From: Citrobacter farmeri | GTDB taxonomy: Bacteria > Pseudomonadota > Gammaproteobacteria > Enterobacterales > Enterobacteriaceae | Direction of reading: 5' to 3' | DNA length: 64,000 bases | Assembly: GCF_019048065.1 (NCBI RefSeq) | Contig: NZ_CP077291.1 | Span: forward strand, 3,100,001 to 3,164,000 | Shown here: piece by piece, positions 54,114 to 63,354 of the stretch | Layout of the letters: the number at the start of each line of letters is the position of its first letter | How positions within the stretch are numbered: the first letter of the stretch is position 1 | Notes under the pieces: generated by a model | The model's database searches: none | Told to the model about the DNA's origin: nothing | What the model saw: only the letters and a program-made list of their open reading frames with translations | Translations under genes and position numbers: made by a program

Positions 54114-54878
54114 TTATACCCCAATCACCCCATCCAGCACCACCTGCGCCCTGCCCTGTGAGCAGCGCTCCACGCGAGCCTGTACGTTATACACTTCCGC
54201 CAGACTTTCTGTGGTGATGACCTTTTCCGGCTCGCCGCTGACGACCCGCTTTCCCGCTTTCAGCATCAGCACATGTTCACAATGGCGCAGCGCAATATTG
54301 ATGTCATGTACCACCACCACCGTGACCATATTACGTAGCCGGGTTTCACGGCGAACGAGGTTCATCACATGAAACTGGTAGTTCAGATCCAACGCGCTCA
54401 GGGGTTCATCGAGCAACAACAACCCGGGACGGCGGATCAGCGATTGCGCCAGCCCCACAAGTTGCCGTTGTCCCCCGGAAAGCTGATCAAGAAAATGCAA
54501 CGCCAGATGCGCAATCCCTAACTGTTCGAGAATTTCCAGCACCTGTTCATCATCGCGTTTACCCAGCGCCCGCTGCGCGACATGGATTGATTCCAGAACG
54601 TGTAAATGTACCCCCTGCGGCAGCGACTGGGGTAAAAACACGACGCTATTGGCCCGCTCAGCCAGCGACAGCGCCGACAGATTTTTGCCCCCAAGTATCA
54701 TCTCACCCTGCGCGTTGCTCAATCCTGCCAGCGCGCGTAACAAGGTGGATTTTCCGCAACCGTTCGGCCCGAGCAGCGCGGTAATTTTACCGCGCGGCAG
54801 CTCGTCGACATTCAGATCCTCAATCACATGTCGTTTCGGATAGCCCGCAGTGACACCTCGCAGGATCAGGCCACTCAC
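54114..54878 (-). CDS. FecE/FepC-type iron-chelate ABC ATPase
   Basis: A 254-residue ATPase: Walker A GPNGCGKST (about 37-45), signature LSGGQRQLVGLAQSL (about 134-148), Walker [13 protein letters not shown] near 154 and the H-loop VVHDINIAL near 188. It is of the siderophore/heme/B12 uptake type. It overlaps the permease gene by 4 nt. Neither a binding protein nor an outer-membrane receptor is adjacent. K-12 has no gene between gpmA and aroG, so this pair is accessory. Confidence 0.85.
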   Translation of the reverse strand: MSGLILRGVTAGYPKRHVIEDLNVDELPRGKITALLGPNGCGKSTLLRALAGLSNAQGEMILGGKNLSALSLAERANSVVFLPQSLPQGVHLHVLESIHVAQRALGKRDDEQVLEILEQLGIAHLALHFLDQLSGGQRQLVGLAQSLIRRPGLLLLDEPLSALDLNYQFHVMNLVRRETRLRNMVTVVVVHDINIALRHCEHVLMLKAGKRVVSGEPEKVITTESLAEVYNVQARVERCSQGRAQVVLDGVIGV

Positions 54879-55942
54879 GACATACTCCCCCGATGGCGCA
54901 AAATAATGCTCAAAAAGAATGGAACCCCCACCAGCGAGGTGACAATGCCCACCGGAATAATGATACCGGGAAGGATATTTTTCGAGGCGACAGAGGCCAG
55001 AGAAAGCACCAGCCCGCCCATCAGGACGCTGCCAGGCAGATAGAAGCGGTGATCCTCACCAAACAACAGGCGTGAAATGTGCGGTGCCACCAGACCGATG
55101 AAGCCAATCGGCCCGACGAAGGCCACCGAGAGTGCAGACAGCAGGCTAATGCGCAGCAGCGACGACAGGCGTAATCGGCGCACGTTGATACCAAAACTCA
55201 TCGCCCGATCCTCCCCCAGGCGCAGAGCGGTCAGTTGCCAGGCACTGCGCATTGACCCCACTCCAACGCAGATAAACGCCAACGCCAGTACGCCCAGTTT
55301 TTCCCACGACGCCCGCGCCAGACTGCCCATTGTCCAGAACACCAGCCCCTGCAACGTATCCTCATCGGCCACAAACTGCATCATCGACACCAGCGCATTA
55401 AAGGTAAACACCAGTGCAATACCAAACAGCACCACACCGGAGGTCGCCACGCGGGTCCAGCGGGTAATGCCGTCGAGTAGCAGTGCAGAGAGCAACGCAA
55501 AAATAAAGGCATTCGCCGGGATGAACCACGCGTCAGGAATACCGGGAATGCCGATCCCCAGCACAATTGCCAGCGCCGCGCCAAATGCCGCCGCCGAAGA
55601 GACCCCCAACGTAAACGGACTCGCCAGCGGGTTATTGAGGATGGTCTGCATCTCAGCCCCTGCCAACCCCAGCGCCATGCCAACGAGCAACGCCATGAGG
55701 GCGTAAGGCAGGCGGATTTCCCAGACGATAACCCGGGAGCCGCCGCTGGCGCTTGTCGGATGGATCAGCGTTTGCCATAGCTCGCCAAGCGGCAATCCTG
55801 ACGGGCCGAGCGTGAAATCCAGCAACAGCGAGCCAATAATCGCCAGTACGCTTATCAGCACCAGCAGCACGCGCTTGCGAATAATCCTGCGATATTGCGC
55901 ACTAATGGCATCATCAATGGGTGCCAGAGAAAGATGAGACAT
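54875..55942 (-). CDS. FecCD-family iron-chelate ABC permease
   Basis: A 355-residue inner-membrane permease with about ten hydrophobic segments. Family features are the ALAGAEMQ-like region LGLAGAEMQTILNNPLASP (about 110-128), the permease-ATPase loop SFGINVRRLRL near 248 and GPIGFIGLVAPHISRLLFG near 278. I chose the ATG at 55942 (MSHLSLAPIDDA); the frame is open 46 codons further upstream but that part looks non-coding. A single permease gene suggests a homodimer, as in BtuC. The ligand is unknown; siderophore, heme or cobalamin are possible. Confidence 0.83.
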   Translation of the reverse strand: MSHLSLAPIDDAISAQYRRIIRKRVLLVLISVLAIIGSLLLDFTLGPSGLPLGELWQTLIHPTSASGGSRVIVWEIRLPYALMALLVGMALGLAGAEMQTILNNPLASPFTLGVSSAAAFGAALAIVLGIGIPGIPDAWFIPANAFIFALLSALLLDGITRWTRVATSGVVLFGIALVFTFNALVSMMQFVADEDTLQGLVFWTMGSLARASWEKLGVLALAFICVGVGSMRSAWQLTALRLGEDRAMSFGINVRRLRLSSLLRISLLSALSVAFVGPIGFIGLVAPHISRLLFGEDHRFYLPGSVLMGGLVLSLASVASKNILPGIIIPVGIVTSLVGVPFFLSIILRHRGSMS

Positions 55943-56047
55943 AGCGGATAGCGGGAGTTGGCGAATGAAGGCCGGATTATAACGCAATTGTCGCGCGTTA
56001 TATAAAAAAATACATTTCGATAATTTAATGCGGACGAAGAAAGGACA

Positions 56048-56075
56048 TAAAAAAGCCGACTCCAGGAGTCGGCTT
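56048..56075 (-). terminator. Terminator of aroG
   Basis: On the minus strand AAGCCGACT/AGTCGGCTT forms a 9-bp stem followed by TTTTT, 18 bp after the aroG stop. Confidence 0.88.
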
Positions 56076-56092
56076 GTCATGTTGAGGATGCG

Positions 56093-57145
56093 TTATCCGC
56101 GACGCGCTTTTACCGCATCCGCGAGTTGGCGCAGGATAGTGTCAGTATCTTCCCAGTTAATGCAGGCATCGGTAATGCTTTTGCCATACACGAGTGGTTC
56201 ACCACTGTCCGGATTCTGATTGCCTTCAACCAGATGGCTTTCAATCATCACGCCCATAATCGCTGTCTCACCGTTGGCGATTTGTTGGCACACATCCGCC
56301 CCGACTTCCATCTGCTTTTTAAACTGCTTGCAGGAGTTGGCATGGCTGAAATCAATCATAATTTGCGCAGGCAGACCCGCTTTCGCCAGACCTTCTTTCA
56401 CTGCCGTCACGTGCGCAGCGCTGTAGTTCGGTTCTTTACCGCCGCGCAGAATGATATGACAGTCGCCGTTACCACTGGTGTTCACAATGGCAGAGTGACC
56501 CCATTTGGTAACCGACAGGAAGCAGTGCGGCGCACCGGCAGCGTTGATAGCATCAATTGCCACTTTGATGGTGCCATCAGTACCGTTCTTGAAGCCAACC
56601 GGACAAGAAAGACCGGATGCCAGTTCACGGTGAACCTGTGATTCCGTGGTACGTGCGCCAATCGCGCCCCAGCTCATCATGTCCGCCAGATATTGCGGGG
56701 TAATCATATCGAGGAATTCACCTGCCGTTGGCAGGCCGCTGTCGTTGATATCCAGCAACAGCTTACGCGCAATACGCAAACCATCGTTGATCTGGAAGCT
56801 GTTATCCATATGAGGATCGTTAATCAACCCTTTCCAGCCAACGGTCGTACGCGGTTTCTCAAAGTAGACACGCATGACGATTTCCAGTTCGCCTTTCAGC
56901 GCTTCACGCAGCGCCAACAGGCGACCTGCGTACTCTTTCGCTGCGACAGGATCATGAATTGAGCACGGCCCAATCACCACCAGCAGGCGATCGTCATTCC
57001 CTTTCAAAATCTTGTGAATGGCTTTACGCGCATGGGCAACCGTGTTGGCGGCATTTTCTGTAGCGGGGAATTTTTCCAGCAGTGCGACAGGGGGTAATAA
57101 CTCGTTGATCTCTTTAATACGTAAATCGTCGTTCTGATAATTCAT
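56093..57145 (-). CDS. aroG: AroG, Phe-sensitive DAHP synthase
   Basis: A 350-residue class I DAHP synthase, first step of aromatic amino acid synthesis. Visible are GPCSIHDP (about 59-66), KPRTTVGWKGLINDP near 97, GARTTESQVHRELASG near 163 and DFSHANSCKQF near 266. The sequence corresponds to AroG rather than AroF or AroH. It is preceded by a TyrR box. Confidence 0.96.
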   Translation of the reverse strand: MNYQNDDLRIKEINELLPPVALLEKFPATENAANTVAHARKAIHKILKGNDDRLLVVIGPCSIHDPVAAKEYAGRLLALREALKGELEIVMRVYFEKPRTTVGWKGLINDPHMDNSFQINDGLRIARKLLLDINDSGLPTAGEFLDMITPQYLADMMSWGAIGARTTESQVHRELASGLSCPVGFKNGTDGTIKVAIDAINAAGAPHCFLSVTKWGHSAIVNTSGNGDCHIILRGGKEPNYSAAHVTAVKEGLAKAGLPAQIMIDFSHANSCKQFKKQMEVGADVCQQIANGETAIMGVMIESHLVEGNQNPDSGEPLVYGKSITDACINWEDTDTILRQLADAVKARRG

Positions 57146-57215
57146 GATTATTCCAGCGTTGCCATACTTATCTAAATGAATGCAATCCCCTCAATCTATA
57201 TCCTCAGCCGAAAAG

Positions 57216-57233
57216 TGTAAACGGGCTTTTACA
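57216..57233. promoter_or_regulatory. Strong TyrR box of aroG
   Basis: TGTAAACGGGCTTTTACA matches TGTAAA-N6-TTTACA perfectly, and symmetry extends three bases further on each side (57213-57236). It lies 71 bp before aroG, where TyrR with phenylalanine is known to repress. Confidence 0.92.
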
Positions 57234-57462
57234 CTTCGAACGGATTAATCCTGGAATTCGGCTAAAAAACGCCAGAAAGTAGCGATAAACGAGATCTAAC
57301 CTACAATTTTTAACTGTAACCACTCTGTTTATGAATCTTTTCAAGATTCTCTGCTGAGCCTTTGCGCTCGTTTGGGATCTTTAACCATTGCCTGACCCTT
57401 TGACTGGCATATGCACTGTTGGAAGACGTTATCCGACATCTCAACCAAAACAGGAGCATCTT

Positions 57463-57837
57463 ATGCAAATAACAAAACTGGCTTCACTTTTCCTGACCGC
57501 CACGCTCAGCCTCGCCAGCGGCGCTGCCCTGGCCGCCGAAACCAGCACCCAAAGCAATAATGGCCAGGCGAATGCCGCCGCCGACGCCGGCCAGGTTGCT
57601 CCGGATGCAAAAGAAAACGTCGCCCCAAATAATGTCGATAACGACAATATCAATTCAGGTGGCACGATGTTGCATCCGAATGGTTCATCCATGAATCACG
57701 AGGGAATGACCCAGGATGAGGTGCACAAAAACACGATGTGTAAGGACGGGCGCTGCCCGGACATGAACAAAAAAGTGGAAACCGGTGATGGTATGAACAA
57801 CGAGGTTGATAGCAAAACCGATGGCACCACGCAGTAA
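57463..57837 (+). CDS. ybgS: YbgS, secreted homeobox-like stress protein
   Basis: A 124-residue periplasmic protein. Signal peptide at about residues 1-24 (cleaved after ALA), then an Asn/Asp/Gly-rich, probably disordered chain with a single Cys pair in [13 protein letters not shown] near 96. It matches E. coli YbgS apart from a few substitutions and two residues. Function unknown. The start follows AGGAGCAT and a strong terminator ends the gene. Confidence 0.9.
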   Translation: MQITKLASLFLTATLSLASGAALAAETSTQSNNGQANAAADAGQVAPDAKENVAPNNVDNDNINSGGTMLHPNGSSMNHEGMTQDEVHKNTMCKDGRCPDMNKKVETGDGMNNEVDSKTDGTTQ

Positions 57838-57860
57838 AACTGAAAATCGGGCTGATAAGG

Positions 57861-57883
57861 GGAGAGCGCTGGCTCTCCTTTTT
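57861..57883 (+). terminator. Intrinsic terminator of ybgS
   Basis: GGAGAGC/GCTCTCC with a 4-nt loop is followed by five T residues, 23 bp after ybgS. Confidence 0.92.
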
Positions 57884-57949
57884 ATATTATTCGTCCAGAA
57901 ACGGTATGATGTCATACAGTTAAGATGAGAATAACTAAGGGATGACATT

Positions 57950-58891
57950 ATGGCGCACTCACACTCTCATTCTGCCCCTCACCTGCCCGAAGATGGTAAT
58001 GCCCGCCGACTGCTGCTCGCGTTTTGCATCACGGCGGGCTTCATGTTGCTGGAAGTGGTAGGCGGGATTTTATCCGGTTCGCTGGCGCTGCTCGCCGATG
58101 CCGGACATATGCTGACCGATGCCGCCGCGCTATTGTTTGCACTGATGGCCGTCCAGTTTGCCCGCCGACCGCCGACCATTCGCCACACTTTTGGCTGGCT
58201 GAGGCTTACAACGCTGGCCGCTTTCGTTAATGCGATTGCGCTGGTGGTCATTACAATTTTAATTGTCTGGGAGGCGATTGAGCGCTTCTACACGCCTCGC
58301 CCGGTTGCGGGCGGCATGATGATGATCATCGCCGTCGCTGGCTTGCTGGCAAACATCCTTGCCTTCTGGATCCTGCATCGCGGCAGCGAAGAGAAAAACC
58401 TGAACGTACGCGCCGCAGCACTGCATGTGATGGGCGATTTACTGGGTTCAGTCGGGGCTATCGTCGCGGCGGTGATTATTATCTGGACCGGCTGGACGCC
58501 AGCGGACCCCATTCTGTCCATACTGGTTTCGCTGCTGGTCCTGCGCAGCGCGTGGCGTTTATTGAAAGATAGCGTGAATGAGTTACTGGAAGGTGCCCCG
58601 GTCTCGCTGGATATCGCTGCCCTGCAACGCCACCTCAGCCGGGAGCTTCCCGAAGTGCGTAACGTGCATCACGTGCACGTGTGGATGGTGGGAGAAAAAC
58701 CCGTCATGACCCTGCATGTACAGGTGATCCCGCCGCACGATCATGACGGGCTGCTGGAACGCATCCAGCACTTCCTCATTCATCATTACCAGATTGAACA
58801 TGCCACCATTCAGATGGAATATCAGCCCTGTCATGGGCCGGACTGCGATCTGAACCAGAAAGTGTCCGACCATTCACATCACCATCACTAA
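57950..58891 (+). CDS. zitB: ZitB, Zn2+/H+ antiporter (cation diffusion facilitator)
   Basis: A 313-residue CDF exporter: His-rich N-terminus ([11 protein letters not shown]), six membrane helices with [19 protein letters not shown] in helix II (Asp and His metal ligands near 50-54) and [12 protein letters not shown] in helix V near 163, then a cytoplasmic metal-sensing domain and a His-rich tail (SDHSHHHH). It exports excess zinc. Its stop overlaps the convergent pnuC by 4 nt. Confidence 0.96.
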   Translation: MAHSHSHSAPHLPEDGNARRLLLAFCITAGFMLLEVVGGILSGSLALLADAGHMLTDAAALLFALMAVQFARRPPTIRHTFGWLRLTTLAAFVNAIALVVITILIVWEAIERFYTPRPVAGGMMMIIAVAGLLANILAFWILHRGSEEKNLNVRAAALHVMGDLLGSVGAIVAAVIIIWTGWTPADPILSILVSLLVLRSAWRLLKDSVNELLEGAPVSLDIAALQRHLSRELPEVRNVHHVHVWMVGEKPVMTLHVQVIPPHDHDGLLERIQHFLIHHYQIEHATIQMEYQPCHGPDCDLNQKVSDHSHHHH

Positions 58892-59607
58892 TGAGACAGC
58901 GCGTGTGAGCCTCGTTCGCGCGCGCTGTTAATCCACATCCTGCTGCCGTTGAGCGCAATGAAGGTCAGGATCAAGTACTCCAGCGACATCGCATAGACCC
59001 CTTGCAGGGCAAAGATCACGACGCTAATCACATTGATAACGACCCACAGCAGCCAGTTCTCGACGTATTTACGAGTCATCAGGATCATCGCCACAATCGA
59101 CAGCACCATCATACAAGAATCCCAGAAGGGGAAGGCATCAGGCTGCAGTTGCAAAACGGTAACCTGCAAGCCCAGCATCTGCATGATTGTCACCGCAATG
59201 CGGGTCAAAAAGGCAAAAACCGGGTCGATATAGACCGTCATCAGGCCAATCGCCACCACGCAAACCGCCAGCCAGCCCAGCGCCTTAGGCAGGGGCAACC
59301 AGCGAATTTTAAGTTCCGCCTCGTTTTGTGTGGTCTGCCGCGACCAGGCGTACCAGCCATAAATGTTGGCCGCGAAGAAGAAAAGCTGCAGCAGCAGGCT
59401 GGCGTAAAGCTGGATCTGGAAAAAGATAATCGCAAACAACGTGACGTTAATCAGGCCGAAAACGTAGTTGCTGATCTTCTCCATGCTGGCAAGGCCAATA
59501 CACAGCAAACCGGCAATGGTGCCCACGGCTTCGATCCATGACAGATCGTAACCTCCTGCACCGATTGGAATATGTACCAGAATGTTCTGCGTGCTAAAAA
59601 AGTCCAT
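58888..59607 (-). CDS. pnuC: PnuC, nicotinamide riboside transporter
   Basis: A 239-residue membrane protein with about seven helices and the conserved region [10 protein letters not shown] (about 83-92), matching E. coli PnuC. It moves nicotinamide riboside by facilitated diffusion, with NadR phosphorylating it inside. It lies 25 bp after nadA, forming the nadA-pnuC operon controlled by NadR. Confidence 0.95.
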   Translation of the reverse strand: MDFFSTQNILVHIPIGAGGYDLSWIEAVGTIAGLLCIGLASMEKISNYVFGLINVTLFAIIFFQIQLYASLLLQLFFFAANIYGWYAWSRQTTQNEAELKIRWLPLPKALGWLAVCVVAIGLMTVYIDPVFAFLTRIAVTIMQMLGLQVTVLQLQPDAFPFWDSCMMVLSIVAMILMTRKYVENWLLWVVINVISVVIFALQGVYAMSLEYLILTFIALNGSRMWINSARERGSHALSH

Positions 59608-59632
59608 CTTTTCCCCCAGAGCGTTTGATTAT

Positions 59633-60676
59633 CTACGCACGTAGTGTAGCCGCAAATTCCAGCATGCGATTTAACGGCACGAGTGCGCCTTCTCGCAGCG
59701 CCTCATCAACGTGTATCTCATGGGGCTTCCCACCCTGCTCCAGGCCTTCAGCGATCGCTTTGAGGCCGTTCATCGCCATCCACGGACAGTGCGCGCAACT
59801 GCGACAGGTGGCGCCTTCACCGGCAGTGGGTGCTTCCAGCAACTCTTTACCCGGCACCGCTTGCTGCATTTTATAGAAAATCCCGCGATCGGTGGCGACA
59901 ATAAGTTGCTGATGCGGCAAGGTTTTGGCTGCATTAATGAGCTGACTGGTCGAACCAACGGCGTCGGCCATGTCCACTATCGACTGTGGTGATTCCGGAT
60001 GAACCAGGATCGCCGCATCCGGATACAGCCCTTTCATACGAGTCAGCGCCTGCGTTTTGAACTCATCATGGACGATGCACGCCCCCTGCCAGCAAAGAAC
60101 ATCCGCACCCGTCTGTTTCTGGACATATTTCCCAAGATGACGATCCGGTGCCCAGATGATTTTTTCACCCAAACTATCCAGATGCTCAATCAGTTCAACG
60201 GCAATACTGGACGTCACCACCCAGTCGGCGCGAGCCTTAACCGCCGCAGAAGTATTCGCGTAGACCACGACGGTGCGATCCGGATGGGCATCGCAGAACG
60301 TGCTGAACGCGTCAATCGGACACCCGAGATCTAACGAGCATTCCGCCTCCAGAGTCGGCATTAAAATGGTTTTTTCCGGGCTGAGGATTTTAGCCGTCTC
60401 GCCCATAAAGCGCACCCCTGCGACAAGCAGCGTCGAGGCAGGATGATTAGCGCCAAAGCGGGCCATCTCCAGTGAATCAGAGATACAACCGCCGGTCTCT
60501 TCCGCCAGTTGCTGGATTTCAGGGTCAGTGTAATAGTGCGCGACCATCACCGCATCGCGCTCTTTCAGCAGGCGCTTGATCTTTTCGCGGTAGAACGCCT
60601 TTTCATCAACGCTCAAAGGTACAGGCTTCGGGGGAAATGGATAGATTGCGGCTTCAGGGTCAAACATCACGCTCAT
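59633..60676 (-). CDS. nadA: NadA, quinolinate synthase
   Basis: A 347-residue 4Fe-4S enzyme condensing iminoaspartate with dihydroxyacetone phosphate. The cluster cysteines are in [10 protein letters not shown] (about 113), [11 protein letters not shown] (about 200) and [14 protein letters not shown] (about 291-297). The start at 60676 (MSVMFDPE) equals E. coli; an ATG one codon upstream is also possible. NadR-type box upstream. Confidence 0.96.
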   Translation of the reverse strand: MSVMFDPEAAIYPFPPKPVPLSVDEKAFYREKIKRLLKERDAVMVAHYYTDPEIQQLAEETGGCISDSLEMARFGANHPASTLLVAGVRFMGETAKILSPEKTILMPTLEAECSLDLGCPIDAFSTFCDAHPDRTVVVYANTSAAVKARADWVVTSSIAVELIEHLDSLGEKIIWAPDRHLGKYVQKQTGADVLCWQGACIVHDEFKTQALTRMKGLYPDAAILVHPESPQSIVDMADAVGSTSQLINAAKTLPHQQLIVATDRGIFYKMQQAVPGKELLEAPTAGEGATCRSCAHCPWMAMNGLKAIAEGLEQGGKPHEIHVDEALREGALVPLNRMLEFAATLRA

Positions 60677-60749
60677 CATGCTTTCTCGTTTTACTGGCTT
60701 AACGAAATAACCGACTAAAGACGTGAAGCATGTCATGATCGGTCATATT

Positions 60750-60767
60750 TGTTTTATATGCTAAACA
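60750..60767. promoter_or_regulatory. NadR box of nadA-pnuC
   Basis: TGTTTTATATGCTAAACA matches TGTTTA-N6-TAAACA with one change. It lies 74 bp before the nadA start. Confidence 0.85.
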
Positions 60768-60827
60768 AGATAGCGGATTGAGCAGAAAAAGTCACAACAA
60801 TTGCGCTTGCTGACACTGGATAACGCG

Positions 60828-60911
60828 ACCTGATGCCTTATCCGGCCTACAAGGACGTAGCCATTGACCTGGCCAATCATTGTAGGCCTGATAAGCGAAG
60901 CGCCATCAGGC
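60828..60911. repeat. BIME between nadA and the tRNA cluster
   Basis: Two inverted REP units: CCTGATGCCTTATCCGGCCT at the left and GTAGGCCTGATAAGCGAAGC then GCCATCAGGC at the right, about 40 bp apart. Confidence 0.85.
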
Positions 60912-60948
60912 ATGACACAGGTTCGAATCATCAAATTCTGCACATAGC

Positions 60949-60976
60949 AAAAAGGCGCCGCCAGCGCCCTCTTTTA
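60949..60976 (-). terminator. Second terminator of the tRNA operon
   Basis: A diverged copy of the terminator at 61106: GGGCGC/GCGCC stem with a T-rich tail on the minus strand. Confidence 0.65.
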
Positions 60977-60979
60977 CAC

Positions 60980-60997
60980 TGGTGGGTCGTGCAGGAT
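60980..60997 (-). pseudogene. tRNA-Lys 3'-end fragment (copy a)
   Basis: TGGTGGGTCGTGCAGGAT is identical to the last 18 nt (with CCA) of the tRNA-Lys genes. It is followed on the plus strand by the shared GACTCG...CGCCCTTCG spacer motif instead of tRNA sequence. Confidence 0.8.
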
Positions 60998-61105
60998 GAC
61001 TCGCTTCGCTCGCCCTTCGAGCCGTCGCCGCAAGCGGCTCCGTTGTTTCGCTGCGCTCAACACCGAACCTGCTGCAGGTTCAAATCATCAAATTCTGCAC
61101 ATAGC

Positions 61106-61132
61106 AAAAAGGCGCCTTTAGGGCGCCTTTTT
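61106..61132 (-). terminator. Terminator of the Lys/Val tRNA operon
   Basis: On the minus strand a perfect 11-bp stem AAAAAGGCGCC/GGCGCCTTTTT with a 5-nt loop begins 4 nt after the last tRNA-Lys. Confidence 0.92.
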
Positions 61133-61136
61133 ACAC

Positions 61137-61212
61137 TGGTGGGTCGTGCAGGATTCGAACCTGCGACCAATTGATTAAAAGTCAACTGCTCTACCAACTG
61201 AGCTAACGACCC
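61137..61212 (-). tRNA. tRNA-Lys(UUU), fourth Lys gene of the operon
   Basis: A 76-nt cloverleaf including encoded CCA; the anticodon TTT lies in GACTTTTAATC. Identical to the other three tRNA-Lys genes here and to the E. coli lysT-type tRNA. Last gene before the terminator. Confidence 0.98.
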
Positions 61213-61244
61213 CTTGCGGGATTTTCTTACTTTATCATTCAGGA

Positions 61245-61320
61245 TGGTGGGTCGTGCAGGATTCGAACCTGCGACCAATTGATTAAAAGTCAACTGCTCT
61301 ACCAACTGAGCTAACGACCC
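61245..61320 (-). tRNA. tRNA-Lys(UUU), third Lys gene
   Basis: A 76-nt gene with encoded CCA and anticodon UUU, 32 bp upstream of the fourth copy in transcript order. Confidence 0.98.
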
Positions 61321-61366
61321 GTTCGGGTGTTACCTGAAAGATTTTACTCGGTTACCAATTTAAAAT

Positions 61367-61439
61367 TGGTGGGTCGTGCAGGATGACTCGGCTTTGCCTC
61401 GCCCTTCGGGCCGTTGCTGACGCAACGTTATCCTTCACG
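61367..61439 (-). repeat. tRNA 3'-end repeat unit (copy b)
   Basis: A 73-bp unit: 18 nt of tRNA-Lys 3' end joined to GACTCGGCTTTGCC...CGTTATCCTTCACG, which contains a CGTTGC/GCAACG hairpin. It repeats at 61657-61729 with two mismatches. In the transcript it lies between the second and third tRNA-Lys. Confidence 0.85.
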
Positions 61440-61465
61440 TTCAACATCTGAGTGCGATGTTAAAT

Positions 61466-61541
61466 TGGTGGGTCGTGCAGGATTCGAACCTGCGACCAAT
61501 TGATTAAAAGTCAACTGCTCTACCAACTGAGCTAACGACCC
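61466..61541 (-). tRNA. lysW: tRNA-Lys(UUU), second Lys gene
   Basis: A 76-nt gene with encoded CCA and anticodon UUU, 3 bp after tRNA-Val in transcript order, as in the E. coli valT-lysW pair. Confidence 0.97.
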
Positions 61542-61544
61542 GAG

Positions 61545-61620
61545 TGGTGGGTGATGACGGGATCGAACCGCCGACCCCCTCCTTGTAAGGGAGGTGCTCT
61601 CCCAGCTGAGCTAATCACCC
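61545..61620 (-). tRNA. valT: tRNA-Val(UAC)
   Basis: A 76-nt gene with encoded CCA; anticodon TAC in CTTACAAG. Matches E. coli valT. K-12 has a second copy (valZ) in this operon; only one is present here. Confidence 0.97.
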
Positions 61621-61656
61621 GATACTACGCTGGATACTACTGACTCACTTTATGAG

Positions 61657-61729
61657 TGGTGGGTCGTGCAGGATGACTCGGCTTTGCCTTGCCCTACGGG
61701 CCGTTGCTGACGCAACGTTATCCTTCACG
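61657..61729 (-). repeat. tRNA 3'-end repeat unit (copy c)
   Basis: Same 73-bp unit as 61367-61439, 290 bp away, differing at two positions. It lies between the first tRNA-Lys and tRNA-Val. Confidence 0.85.
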
Positions 61730-61757
61730 CTTTACTATCGTTTTCCACCGTAACGAT

Positions 61758-61833
61758 TGGTGGGTCGTGCAGGATTCGAACCTGCGACCAATTGATTAAA
61801 AGTCAACTGCTCTACCAACTGAGCTAACGACCC
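61758..61833 (-). tRNA. lysT: tRNA-Lys(UUU), first gene of the operon
   Basis: A 76-nt gene with encoded CCA and anticodon UUU, first in transcript order, about 50 bp downstream of the promoter. Confidence 0.97.
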
Positions 61834-61883
61834 ACTTTTGCGTTGTTTTCAGGATGTTTGATATCCCGTGGCAACGGCGGCAT

Positions 61884-61911
61884 ATATTACTGATTTCAGA
61901 ATTGAGCGCAA
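61884..61911 (-). promoter_or_regulatory. Promoter of the Lys/Val tRNA operon
   Basis: On the minus strand TTGCGC and TAATAT are separated by 16 bp and followed by the GC-rich discriminator GCCGCCG, as expected for a stringently controlled stable-RNA promoter. Confidence 0.7.
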
Positions 61912-61958
61912 CAAAAATTTCGATGCAGATCACTCAACTGCTTAGGAATCGCACGACA

Positions 61959-61986
61959 CGACCAGAAATAATTCGATTTCTGGTCG
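61959..61986 (-). terminator. Hairpin after cpoB
   Basis: CGACCAGAAAT/ATTTCTGGTCG gives an 11-bp stem 11 bp after the cpoB stop. No T-run follows on the minus strand. Confidence 0.55.
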
Positions 61987-61997
61987 CATGCTGTGCA

Positions 61998-62792
61998 TTA
62001 CATCGCGCCAAGACGTTTCTGCGCTTGTTTCGCGCCTTCGGTGCCTGGATATTTGCTGATAACCTGCTGATATACCGCTTTCGCTTTCGCGCTGTCACCT
62101 TTGTCCTGCATGATCACGCCGACTTTATACATCGCGTCGGACGCCTTAGGTGACTTCGGGTAGTTCTTTACCACCGAAGCAAAATAAAACGCGGCATCAT
62201 CTTTTTTACCCTTGTTGTAATTCAACTGACCGAGCCAATAGTTGGCATTCGGCTGATAGGTAGAATCAGGGTACTTTTTGATGAAGTTCTGGAATGCCAC
62301 AATCGCATCATCCTGGCGGGATTTATCCTGCACCAGAGCGATTGCCGCATTGTAATCGGTATTCGCGTCACCGCTTTGTACCGGCGCTCCCGACGTCGCA
62401 GCACCCGCATCAGGCGCAGGTGTCGCTGCCCCCGTTGCAGCTCCGCTCTGATCGCCGCTAGCAGGTTGCGCAGTAGCACCAGCGCTACTCAAACTGTCCA
62501 TCTGCAACAGGATCTGCTTCTGACGCTCAACGACCTGATTCAGTTGATACTGACTTTCCTGAATTTGACCACGCAGGGAGTCGATATCGGCCTGATTATC
62601 AGAGAGTTGCTGCTGGAGTTGGGTTAAAAGCTGGCTGTGAGCGTTAGAAATACGCTCGAGTTGAGTGACACGGTCTTCGACCGAGCCTGAGCCGACACTA
62701 CTGATTGGCGCCTGAGCAAAAGCGGCCCAGGGGGCCGCTATGCCAACCAGTAACGACAGACTCAACAGATGATGTCTGAAGTTACTGCTCAT
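61998..62792 (-). CDS. cpoB: CpoB (YbgF), periplasmic Tol-associated cell-division coordinator
   Basis: A 264-residue periplasmic protein: signal peptide cleaved after AAFA (about 26), an N-terminal trimeric coiled coil (about 35-105), a low-complexity Ala/Gly/Pro linker (about 106-140) and TPR repeats (about 145-260, QDKSRQDDAIVAFQNFIKKY onward). It ties PBP1B activity to Tol-driven outer-membrane constriction. It lies 9 bp after pal, last gene of the tol-pal cluster. Confidence 0.96.
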   Translation of the reverse strand: MSSNFRHHLLSLSLLVGIAAPWAAFAQAPISSVGSGSVEDRVTQLERISNAHSQLLTQLQQQLSDNQADIDSLRGQIQESQYQLNQVVERQKQILLQMDSLSSAGATAQPASGDQSGAATGAATPAPDAGAATSGAPVQSGDANTDYNAAIALVQDKSRQDDAIVAFQNFIKKYPDSTYQPNANYWLGQLNYNKGKKDDAAFYFASVVKNYPKSPKASDAMYKVGVIMQDKGDSAKAKAVYQQVISKYPGTEGAKQAQKRLGAM

Positions 62793-62801
62793 GCAATTCT
62801 C

Positions 62802-63344
<543 letters not shown>

Positions 63345-63354
63345 TTATTTATTA

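Larger units (their letters stand above)
60918..61154. repeat. 157-bp tandem duplication of the tRNA operon end
   Basis: The block 60918-60997 repeats at 61075-61154 in exact 157-bp register: an AATCATCAAATTCTGCACAT segment, a GGCGCC hairpin terminator and the 3' end of tRNA-Lys. The downstream copy keeps only 18 nt of the tRNA. Confidence 0.85.

Noticed and set aside
60828..61760. CRISPR-like array from repeated units near the tRNA genes
   Set aside because: The repeats are tRNA genes, tRNA 3'-end fragments and REP units of unequal length with similar spacers; no cas genes.
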